This document shows positions 12,801 to 25,005 of a DNA stretch of 64,000 bases, one piece after another. The notes beneath the pieces were generated by a model. The model was not told the origin of the DNA, searched no databases, and saw only the letters and a list, made by a program, of their open reading frames with translations. Origin of the DNA: Synanceia verrucosa (lineage: Eukaryota; Chordata; Actinopteri; Perciformes; Synanceiidae); assembly GCA_029721515.1 (NCBI GenBank), contig CM056556.1, positions 12,730,098 through 12,794,097 on the forward strand. The letters run 5' to 3'. The first letter of the stretch is position 1. Every line of letters begins with the position of its first letter. Made by a program: the position numbers and the translations under genes.

Positions 12801-15196
12801 TGTTTCTTTTTCTGTCATTTTTGTGATCCAGGCTAAAACACAAACCATGGCCATGTCATGACCAAATCCACCTCAGCCATGCCATGCATGTGCTCTTCTC
12901 TGCAGAGCAAACATCTGTTAAAGGGCACGTTCTTCCAAAAATGCTAAGTGGTTCAAGGGCACATTTCCCCTGAGAAGAGGCACTTTCAAAGAGGATTTTT
13001 GAGAGGATTATGTTTTTAACCTTCTGTCCAAAAACATCCTCGGAAAGCGTTCTCTGTGTGGACTGAAATGCAGATATTAAGGGGATCAGTTTAATTAACA
13101 GAAACATGGATCCACATCCAAATAGATATGGAGATATTGAAATTTAAAAAAGGTCCATGTGAGAAAACTAAACAAGTAGATGAGAAGAATGACAGTATGA
13201 CTACATTTATCAGAATTTATATTAAGCTGCTTTGAATGGCAACACAGAAAAATATTTTATCTGCAATGCAGACATTTAGAATATCTGCATTTATGTACAT
13301 AGACTATATGTGACTTTACTTCAATCCTCAACACTGCTGCTGTGAACACCTCCTCTACAAGATGCTGGAAAACATCTCACCCTCATCTCCTTTCACATGC
13401 TGTTTTGCTAAAATGCTATGAAAGAACGTCAGTAAAAAGACAAGCGGATATGATGCATAGAAATTATCTATCAGAGCAATAGAGGGAAGTTTATAGTTTG
13501 TAAAATTTAATTTAAATGTGCAAAATCTCAGATACACAGAAAGGGAAAAACAAGAGACTCCATCACATTGTACAAAGTATTTATGGTTACATTATTAGAC
13601 CAGCGCATATAATCTAATCTATCTTTGTTTTTATCTGTTTTGGGTGTAAATAAACATCATACAGTTGACAGGATACTTTACCAGCAAAAAAATGTCCTGT
13701 TTTTTTTTTTTGTCCTGTTGTCTTAGAAATTAATTCAGAACCATAACATCAGTGTAAATTGAGTTCTCTTTAAATTACTTTAAATTGTATTCTGGAGTTG
13801 TGGATATTATTGCTCCATCACTTTCTAACAAATGTGATATCAGTTCCCAGTGATGCGTCTTACTTAGAAAAAATGTAAATCTGTGTGCTGGACTTCACTT
13901 TGAGCACACATATTTTTAATGTATTAATACTGTAATGTTCTGTAAAATATACACAGAATTAAAATTCTGACAAAGGCATGTTGATTACAAGATCAACACA
14001 AACGTCTAAGCAGATTTATTTTGATTTTCTTATGTTGTTTAGTTTAAATAAATGCAAAATATTTTTCCATTTCCTGCTTTTTTAACTCTCATTGCTATAA
14101 TCGATGCAAAATTCAAATTTCTGAACCCAACAATGAGATTACATTTTCTGTTAGATGACACTGAATTATTTGAAATGACGCTAGTTTCTAATCTCCACTA
14201 TAAAACTTGAAATCCACAGTGTAACATATCTATGGCACAGTGTGTATTCCATCAAGACTGGAGGAGTCCTGGACATGAGGCTCCCTCTAGGGCTCCAGGA
14301 CCAGTTTAAGACTTATTAATCTACCCAAAGCAAGAATTCATATTCGTTCACAGGCCCTTTTGGTTGTATTTTGTACATTTACATGATTTTATTACAAATA
14401 TCAGAAGAATAAACGTCTGATTTTAATAATTTCCAGATTTTTGGAGGTCAGACATCTTTTGTTAGTTTTTTATTGATGGTGTGTTTTTTTCTGCCATTTG
14501 TTCGTCAGATAATTTCCAGGATCAGATGAAAAGGGAACTTTCGTACAGGGAGGAGATGGTTCAGCAGCTTCACATCGTCAGAGGTGAGACTAATAAAGCA
14601 GAGGGAGCAGATTCACAGATTTACTGAAGTGATCGATGACAGCCTGTATGCAAAATGCTCTGTGTGTGCAGGATATCCAGGATCAGACTTGGTTCTCTGT
14701 AGATCCTGCTTTGAACTGCATCAGTTTATTAATTCTCACATGCATATATACAGACATAGAGCTATAACAATAGAGGAAATCACATAATAATAGAGAAATC
14801 TGAGATTTCACTGCGTGTTTCCACAGGCAGGTTTGAACGCCTCTGTGTCCTGGTTATCCGCAGAAGTAAAAAAAGAAAGTAATTGCTGTAAAGTCAGGTG
14901 GAATATCAGCCAGGATGATGTGCAAATAATATTCCTGCAGCCAGACACAACATTTTTGGAACATCACCCTTAATTAATTTATCCTTTTATTGTGCAGCTG
15001 TGTTTAAGTCAACCATGCCTGCTGGAAATCGCGCGCTATATTTTGACCTATCTTCACATGCAAGTACACTACTGATTGTTTGATCTCCTTCTTCATAGAA
15101 GCTCACGACGCTTTACACCATTTCTCGTGTAAGATGTTGACCCCTCGTCACTGCAGCGGATCCTGCTCCTTCAAATCTCCTCTGCTGCCGCCCTGA
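9820..15196 (+). CDS. skor1: SKI family transcriptional corepressor 1
   Basis: Nuclear corepressor of the SKI/SNO/DAC group; the mammalian orthologue partners LBX1 and acts in spinal and hindbrain neuron specification. Coding exons: 9820-11502, 11826-11919, 12002-12100, 12226-12285, 12628-12702, 14509-14583, 15099-15196. All have GT/AG borders and the phases join without a break, giving 727 residues. The DHD/SKI-SNO domain lies at about 28-130 (with GETVLYGIPIVSLVIDG). The SMAD4-binding-like c-SKI domain at about 135-230 contains the zinc-site cysteines of CIKCSYC and the HSH histidines. Proline-rich repressor regions follow (RSYPVIPVPSKGFGMLQKIP), then a C-terminal coiled coil at about 646-697 and a conserved tail with CKMLTPRHC. 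The start at 9820 was chosen because MDSIPAGRDSSSSPSSKQEL aligns with the mammalian N terminus and follows an acceptor at 9802; the frame is open further upstream. The large exon is CpG-rich. It is shorter than human SKOR1 (about 965 aa), mainly because the Gly/Ala-rich tracts are missing. Whether it is the a or b teleost copy is not decided. Confidence 0.95.
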
Positions 15197-16731
<1,535 letters not shown>

Positions 16732-19700
16732 ATGGCGGAGAGTGCGGAACTGAAGGTAAAGCGAGTACCTACATTAGCTTGACAAATAGACGTTTCACAC
16801 AATGAGGTCTGAATTTCAAATCATAATACCAGTGTAAATTGACAAAAGAGAGCCGATGGCCGTTGCTATAAAAGCATGTACTACCAAAACAGCAGAGCAG
16901 CAGGCACAGGACAAACTGTTAGCTGGCTGGCTAGCTCGCTAGCATTAGCTTTGTTATTGTTGCCGACGTTCCGTTAGGCTGCCTCTGCCGTGCGGCTCAC
17001 TTGCAGATCAGGCCAGACATCGTTTTTAGTCAAATATGAAAGCAGCATTCACATCAACGCGTTGAATCTAACGGCACAGTAGTGCTATCCATCTGACATT
17101 ATCAGTAGTTAACCGGGTGGACTGCAATGTCTATTTAAAATTGGGCTCTGTCTATTCCCTGGAAGACAAGCGCAGTTTAGCTTCCATTAGCGTTATTTCT
17201 GACATTTCTATCTACAAAATACAGTCTCTATCCACAGTCAGGTTAGCTGTAATTTAACTAACATTAGCCGATACTGTTCAGACACACGAATAACGTAAAT
17301 ACTGTTATATTACATGTTGTTAATGTCAGATTGTAGTACACCGGCATCATAGAGGCGATGTTAGCTAAATGCTAAATATGCGCCGTCTCCCTATACACTC
17401 TTAATTCTGGGAATTAATTAATAGGCTAATTGACACAAAACAGTAATTATGAAACGTCTTCGTTTTGTTCAGTTTTCTTCTTAAACTAATCTCACTGAAC
17501 TTTTGACTCTCCTCCTTTGCCTCCGTTAGCCACACTGTTTATGTTCAGTATAGTAAGCATTTAACAAGCAGTGATTTAAGTACAGCAGATTTATTGAATA
17601 CATCTACATGTATCATTTACATCTGGTGGTATGCAACACCACATTTACAGGTCAGATGTGACCTGTTTAGTTTCCATTGCCTCCATGTCACAGAGGTATT
17701 GATTTAATTGTAAGGTAATTTATAAGGTTTGTGCTGTGGTCTGTTAGAATAAAACCCCATTAGATTGTATTGTATTGTAAGATGTTTCTGTCATTCTTGA
17801 CATATTCTCCTACATAAAATAATAGGATGACTGTATAGAATAATGCACTTTGAATACGGCATTATACACTACTTATTAAGGAGGTATTAAGGGATGTCTT
17901 GTGGATTCCATGATTTTATGCACAGATACTCTTGTCTTTGTGTGCACACCCTGCTTTTTCATTTGCAGCATGTGGTGATGCATTATGAATTACTGCTTCT
18001 CGCCAGACTAAACTCTGTAAACTCAGACTGGCTGTGTTTGTTACATATACTGTATGCTGAAGCTCTGAATGTGTGGGTGTGTGTTTTTGAGAATCTGGCA
18101 GACTAAAGAAAATGTATAAATCTCCCTGCTCCAAGCATATTCCAGAATTTAAACATTTTAAAGTATTATGGGTGTGGACCGTTTGCATTTTTGTCTTTAC
18201 ATAAGAATAGAAAATTGTGTGTAATAACAGACTGGTTTTTCTTTTGTTTTGTTTTTTCACAATCTTTTTTTCTTTTCTTTTTTTTTTTTTTTAAACCAGC
18301 AAATGGTAATGAGCCTTCGAGTTTCGGAGCTCCAAGTGTTGTTGGGATATGCAGGACGCAATAAACACGGGCGCAAACACGAACTTTTGACCAAAGCTCT
18401 CCACCTACTCAAGGCTGGTTGCAGTCCTGCAGTGCAGATGAAGATCAAAGAGCTCTACAGACGGCGCTTCCCAACCAAAATGGTTTCGCCTGTGGACCTA
18501 GCTCTGCCTGGTGTTCATTCTGCCTCCAGTCTCGCCCAGCTGGGATTCGACAGCCATGGTTCCCCATCGCCTCTGCTGCCTGTTTCTTTACTCGGGCCGA
18601 AGCATGAGCTTAGTCTGCCTCACTTGCCCTCAGCCCTGCACCCTGTACACCCTGATGTCAAGCTCCAGAGACTGCCATTCTATGACGTTCTGGATGAACT
18701 CATTAAGCCAACCAGCCTGGGTGAGTCCAGCTCTTCCTGCTCAGCTGTGTGTGCAGTGATAACACTTCTCCCTCATCTACATACTGTAAATGTCATGTAA
18801 TCGAATGTTGCCTTTGATGCCTTAAAACTGTTCTGTAATGGTTTTCAATCTGAGTTGCCTTCAGTGCCACATGATTTCTGTAGTTTTCCCCTCTGACGGT
18901 TCATGTTCTGTTCCTGGTTTGTTTTTCATAGCCTCAGACAACAGTCAGCGATTCCAGGAAGCATGTTATGCTTTTGCATTAACACCACAGCAAGTTCAAC
19001 AGATTAGCAGCTCCATGTAAGTGAAAAAGATTTTTTTGATGAGCGGAAAGACGAAATAATACTGTGTAACTACCAAACCATTTCTCAGTGTAATATAATT
19101 ATTAGCAAGCAAACTGATCTGATTTTTCTTTTAATTCTTTAGGGACATATCTGGGACCAAATGTGACTTTGCTGTTCAAGTCCAGTTAAGGTACGTCCAA
19201 CATACCTTTCTTCAGAGCATGAAAACTTTCTCTCATAGCCTAGAAGTATATTAACTAAATGGCAGTCTGTGTTAAGCTCTTTTCAGTTTTGAAGCAATTA
19301 CAAAGTGTTCTTGTCCTCTCAGTACTTTGTTCTTAGTTGTTTGGTCTAACCTGTTCAAGATGAATTACCATGAGAACAGGTTCTGAATTGCAGTGCGAGG
19401 GTGCACAGTAGGTTTTATTCACAATGAAGTTTAGCATATTTAAAGATAAATAATGAAACATGTACACATTTGGAGAATACAGGCGAAGTGCATCATGTCC
19501 CCAATATGATTAAAATGTGTTTGCAGTCCAACTCTAGTATGTATTTTATATCTTGCAGGACAGCAAGTGTGTCCACATAAACCTTTCTGGAACAACTGAC
19601 CCTGACAATGAATTCTAAATAAAACTGCTGTTTTTTTTTAGTTGCATTATTAAATAATCACCGTATGGATGAATTCTATCCTTAAGAAGTGCTCTCCTAT

Positions 19701-22700
19701 GTCATAGATGGGCATGGCTGTACTTGATTTGACTGAAATATTAAAATAAGTAAACCTTAGTGTGAAAGGATACAAAAACAAATTGGTTTCGACATTTGTG
19801 CTTCAACAGTTGGGCTTACCGCCTCTGTGATTTACTTCCTCCACTTTTAGATTTTGTTTGTCAGAGACAAGCTGTCCCCAGGAGGATCATTTCCCCCCCA
19901 ATCTGTGTGTGAAGGTGAACAGCAAACCCTGTAATCTCCCGGTGAGTCCAGACAATTTGTTGGCAGTTTATTTTGTCAGATTTTGTGTGTCACACCACCG
20001 GTTACTGAGAACCAAGGTCACTGATGTTTGATGTTTTGTCTGCAGGGTTATCTTCCTCCAACCAAAAATGGAGTTGAACCAAAAAGGCCCAGTCGCCCCA
20101 TCAACATAACCTCTCTGGTCCGACTGTCCACCACAGTCCCCAACACAATTGTGGTGTCTTGGACTTCAGAAATTGGGAGGGTAAGAAGGACTCAATTGTC
20201 ATTGCCCATTAAAGCGGACATTTGATCAACCCATTTTATTTTGTTTCTCTCATTATTTTTATCTTTGTTTTGTCAGAGTTTTTCCATGGCTGTCTATCTG
20301 GTCAGACAGCAGTCGTCTGCAGTGTTGTTGCAAAGACTACGGGCCAAAGGAATTAGGAATCCTGATCACTCAAGAGCTCTGAGTAAGCTGTCTCTTGTTT
20401 TGTATTAAAAACATTGAACATGTGTTCCCACAATATATGTTAGTAAAAGACACATCGAGGGATTAAATTTAGGACAATAAATCATCAATATCATTTGCTC
20501 CATGAGACATGTTTTTGTTCCACTGCAGTTTGTGCATAAACGGAGGACATTTCCATCTTCACATATTTGTATTGGCTCTACAGTGGTCAGTGGAGTAATC
20601 CCAGTGCAATGTTTCTCTTTACATTGATAAATTCTGTGTATTGATCTAGAAGTGCTTCAGAGGGAGTCTGGGATCCTGTTGAACAAAAAAAAAAACATCA
20701 GCACCCCTGGATTAAACAGTAATAATTCTAATATTTATATAATGTTTTCTTTTCCACAGTCAAAGAGAAATTAACAGCTGATCCAGAGAGTGAGATTGCC
20801 ACCACCAGCCTACGAGTCTCCCTCCTGTGTCCTGTAAATACTCTATACTAGTAATGTCAGTTAGCCTACTAAAAAAATCAACAAGAAATTAATTGATAAT
20901 TCTAATTAGTGAAGTATTTTATTGTGCATATATAGAAGCAAAAAGTGTCATATCCTGTATACGTAGTTAGAGCACTGTTGCAGTATTTAATGCAGTACTG
21001 TGAAGTGAATTTTCTGTGTGTGTTGTTGTATTTTAAAGCTGGGGAAGATGAGGCTGACGATACCTTGCAGAGCGATGACGTGTTCTCACCTTCAGTGCTT
21101 TGATGCTACACTTTATATCCAAATGAATGAGAAGAAGCCGACCTGGGTCTGTCCAGTCTGTGACAAGAAAGCACCGTATGAGCACCTCATCATTGACGGG
21201 TCAGCACAACACATAGTTCTGCCTTACTTGCACTGCGTGGATCGACTCAACTCAGGACTAGGGCTGGGAACCGAACTTTGATGCTTTTGTAGCACCAACT
21301 GAAAAGCTCCGATCCTATCAAAAAATGAATCATCTTTCGGTGCCAAATTTCCAATACACAAGTGTCTACGAACCATGCACAGATGTCACTAGGGACGGGG
21401 ACACAGTGACACCGATCCGTCCTCCACTTTCCCAGCATAATGAAACAAACATTGTCATTATAAAGGGGGATTAATGTCACTGTAGCAGCATTGGGAGCCC
21501 AGCGTTGTGTATATTTACACTCCTGGTGCATTCAATATGTACATCAATGTCGGAATTTCCAAATCCAAGTAAGAATTTAAATCAGAACCATCCGTGAAGT
21601 CAGATCTCCAACTTGGAAAGTGGCGTTAATCTCACCAACCTGACACAGAATTCATGCTATCTGCTACTTATGTAAAGAGTAGCTACATGTTTTGTTGTAC
21701 ATCTGTACATCTGGCAAACGTTCACTCCCCAGGGTCCTAAAGAGGAACCGTTAAGGCCAATTTATAGTACTCCGTAAAGTGCCGTACGTAGAGGCGGAGA
21801 GCCCTCTGCGTCGCCGGAGAGCCTGACAGAGAGCCTCTCCGTTGTCTCCGGGCGCAGGAATTTTTTTTTAACTGTCCGTCAATCCGTAAAGGGAAGACGG
21901 AGACGACAAGGGCTGTGATTGGTCCTCTAGTTGCACCCCTGCTGTGAAATGCAGTCCCTCTCCCCACACAGAAACAGACAGACAGGTCTCCTCTGCAGCA
22001 GCGCGGATAAGACAGAAACTAAAGTATCGATTATCCTTGTGAAAGGCAAACCAAACACATTCAACCTGCTCAAGAAATCCATTTAATTCATTTAGTAATT
22101 GTGGCTGGGGTATATTTACACAGAACATACCGAAAGTTGTTGGTTTGCGTTCGCTATTATCCGATTTTGTGTTGAAAAGAAAGAAGAAGAGGAGTTTTAA
22201 AGACTGAAAGCAATCAATGTTGTTCTCTTCTATCTCCCTCACAAATAATTAAATCATAAATAGTATAAATAGTATTTTCTCCTGCTTTTATCTGCGATAT
22301 TAAGGGGAATTGCTTCACTTTCTGAGGGGGTGCATTTCAGCGCAGGGCTGCACAATACGCATCACAACGGAGAAGTGCGAGGGCTCGAGGGGTCTCCGTA
22401 GCTAAGGAGTCTGATAACGTATCACGTAGTCAGAGAAGTATATTCCAGCCTTTCCTGTTGATCCTTATCTGACCATTGTCTGGTATGTCAACCATGATAA
22501 AGCCTAAATTACACAAAAATAACCTATTTAGTTGAAATCATGAAATAAAAAAATAATAATTATAATATAAATAACTCAGTATTGACGATGACCATGATTA
22601 AAGCCCATATTATACAAAAATAACTAATCATTTTTAACAATACCCAGCCCAACTCAGTACTGGTACCGGGTCCTTTTTGTTTATTCACCGGGGGTAGCAG

Positions 22701-25005
22701 CCCCTGAGTGCAGACATAGCAACAAAAACGCTGTGTAAAATGATAGTCGCTGGATCTTTTCATCAGCAGCTAAATAAAGGAACATCTGCACTTTGTTAGT
22801 TGTACGACAGTTTTGCAGGCTGCCATTTTTTTTTAATATGACAGGTAAATTAAAGAAAATTGTAGTATATGTACATTTCATAATGGGTTCACCTTGCTTG
22901 GAAATTCAGGTGGTACCAAAAAATACAGGGTATTTTTTGCGAATGGGGGAAAAAACAAATGCTTCCAAGGGAGTCGACTCAACATAACAGGAGAGTTAAC
23001 GCAATTTAGGATAAAATAATTGCTGTTGCTATGAAAACTTAAGAGAGAAAGACCTTCTTTGTGGCAATGATGCATTAAAGCAACCCATAACTCTGGTTGC
23101 ATATTTGCCAAATTGTATTGAAATATTCTGTTGTGTTCACAGGTTATTCATGGAAATCTTGAATAGCTGCTCAGACTGTGATGAAATCCAGTTCAAAGAA
23201 GATGGAAACTGGTCCCCAATGAGGTCGAAGAAAGAGGTGCAGGAAGTGTCTGCTTCTTACAATGGTGTAGAAAATGGTATGTAGCTTGTACGTTTCACAT
23301 TATCTAATTGTTCTCGTGCATTGAGATCTGTGAGCACAGTGTGAGTTAACTGCTCCTCTGCAGATTTGTCCAGGACAGAAACGCATGAGCAGAAACGGAG
23401 CTCATCTAACGACAACAGCAAGAAATTTGACGTGATTGACCTGACACTGGATAGCTCCTCAGAGGACGAGCTAGATGACGAGCCGCCTCTCAAAAGGCCT
23501 TGCTCCTCTCTGTCGCCTGTCTCGCCACCTCCAAGCAAGGGGTGAGTCTCTGAACCACAAACAGGAAGTGAAATCACCATGAGCGAATGTATTTTTGTTC
23601 TCAGCTCTATTGCATTGCGTCCTTTGTCTCTAAGTTGATGTGGTGTTGTTTCCTCTCAGAGTTCTGAACCTACACAGCCAGACCTCGCCTGTGAGCAGAG
23701 CTCCCAGCATGCCCCCTGTGGAGACCAGCTACATTCCTCCCCCCCCACCTCTTATCCAGGACTATCGCCACTATTATCACACAACGAGTGACCTGCCAGG
23801 TACACCTGTCTTTTACATTTTGAGTTATATAAAGTCTGTCTTAATACAGTGATCACGTGCCTGTATGCACGTGATCATTGGCTCTGTCTGAAATGGTTGT
23901 GAAACACTTTGTCAGCTACAGTTCCTGATCACACGACTGCCGGGCTTGATTTGACTAACTTAGTGTGCCGACGCCCCGTATTAGCTTAAGCTAAGTTTGG
24001 TATGAATTATAATAATAGTACTGAAAATGTTCCTGACCTCTTGGACACAGTTCCTGTAATTTGGAGTCTTTTGTAGCCTGTAAATAAAGTATGCTGCATT
24101 AGATGTCCCCATAGATACACTGTACAGGCAAATAATGTATCACTGCATTAATTTGAGATTGAAGAAACTGTTGGTGGCACTGAATCACATTGTGTGTTCA
24201 GGGTCATGACTCAGGGGATTAAGCAGTGTGTTTTCATGCAAATTGTAGCAAAAAAGGTTTTAAAGAAGCACAGTTTAATTTCCTGCATGAGCTGCATGTG
24301 TGTTATACCATAAGTCACTACAGCAGCTTCACCTGCTGACCTTGTTGGTGCAGAAACCAAACTACTAGGAAAGAGATCACTTCACAACCACTGTGGGCAG
24401 GACAAATGATAACAGCATTTTCTCAGTGTACATAGACCAAGTTTTGTATTTATATGTTTGTGTGTCCAGAATGATAAATAAACTGAGCCTTCCTCCTTTT
24501 CTTACAGATCTAAATTTCTTCTCCTTCCTCCAAGGGGACAATCAGGTATATTTAACACCTGAACTTTGACAGCATCACACAACAGTGTGTTTATTTACAT
24601 ATGTTTGGTTCTTGTGTTAATTGTTACTCTTGTTTCTCCTGTTAGCATTATAACATGGTGATGGCTGCTGCAGCAGCTGCATCGGCATCGGCCTCAGAGG
24701 ACCACGACTTGCTCCTGAACCGTTTCTTGCCCTACGGGTCCTCTCAGATGTTGCGGAGCAACCGGGCACCCCTGGCAGCAGCACGCTGGCAGCCACCAAC
24801 GGAGGCAGCAACAGTGGCAGCACCAGCAGTCTGGTGTCATCCAGCAGTCTGCGAGACCGCGACAAAGACAGAGAGCGAGACAGAGACAGGGACAGCCACA
24901 CCATCTCAGGATTGTCGAGGTCCTCGGTGGAAGCTGCAGCAGCGGCGGCCATTTATGGCTCCATATCTGACGTTATCTCTCTTGATTAGATCCACGCAGA
25001 ACTGA
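16732..25005 (+). CDS. pias1: E3 SUMO-protein ligase PIAS1 (terminal exon frameshifted)
   Basis: Nuclear SUMO E3 ligase that binds UBC9 and tunes STAT, p53 and other transcription factors. Exons: 16732-16755, 18300-18720, 18932-19016, 19143-19190, 19851-19941, 20046-20180, 20277-20382, 20760-20833, 21039-21199, 23143-23276, 23364-23541, 23660-23799, 24508-24545, 24646-25005. Phases join cleanly. The start MAESAELK matches the mammalian N terminus. The SAP domain is at about 11-45 (LRVSELQVLLGYAGRNKHGR). The PINIT domain is at about 120-285 and carries the literal motif at 241-245. The SP-RING is at about 330-395 with the Cys/His set CRAMTCSHLQCFD and CPVCDKK. The SUMO-interacting motif VIDLT is at 449-453, followed by Ser and acidic residues. 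The exon 9 donor is weak (GTCAGC). In the last exon one G is missing at 24755-24756 relative to the second copy, so about the last 80 residues are out of frame, giving 664 aa. With the intact copy the protein would be 659 aa, ending SDVISLD, close to human (651 aa). Confidence 0.95.
21257..22650. mobile_element. hAT-like insertion in pias1 intron 9
   Basis: The insertion is bounded by AGGGCTGGGAACC on the left and TACCCAGCCC on the right, short inverted ends typical of a fish hAT group. Flanking 8-mers are AACTCAGG (21249-21256) and AACTCAGT (22651-22658), a 7-of-8 match to an 8-bp target-site duplication. There is no transposase, so it is non-autonomous. The right part carries two related blocks about 95 bases apart (near 22490 and 22585). 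It starts only 57 bases after the exon 9 donor. Confidence 0.55.
21753..22452. mobile_element. Possible nested hAT-like MITE
   Basis: Inside the larger insertion, AAGGCCAATTTATAGTAC is mirrored imperfectly by AGTATATTCCAGCCTT at the right. The interior is CpG-rich (CCGTACG, GCGTCGCCGG), unlike the surrounding intron. No clean target-site duplication was found, so the edges are uncertain. Confidence 0.4.
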
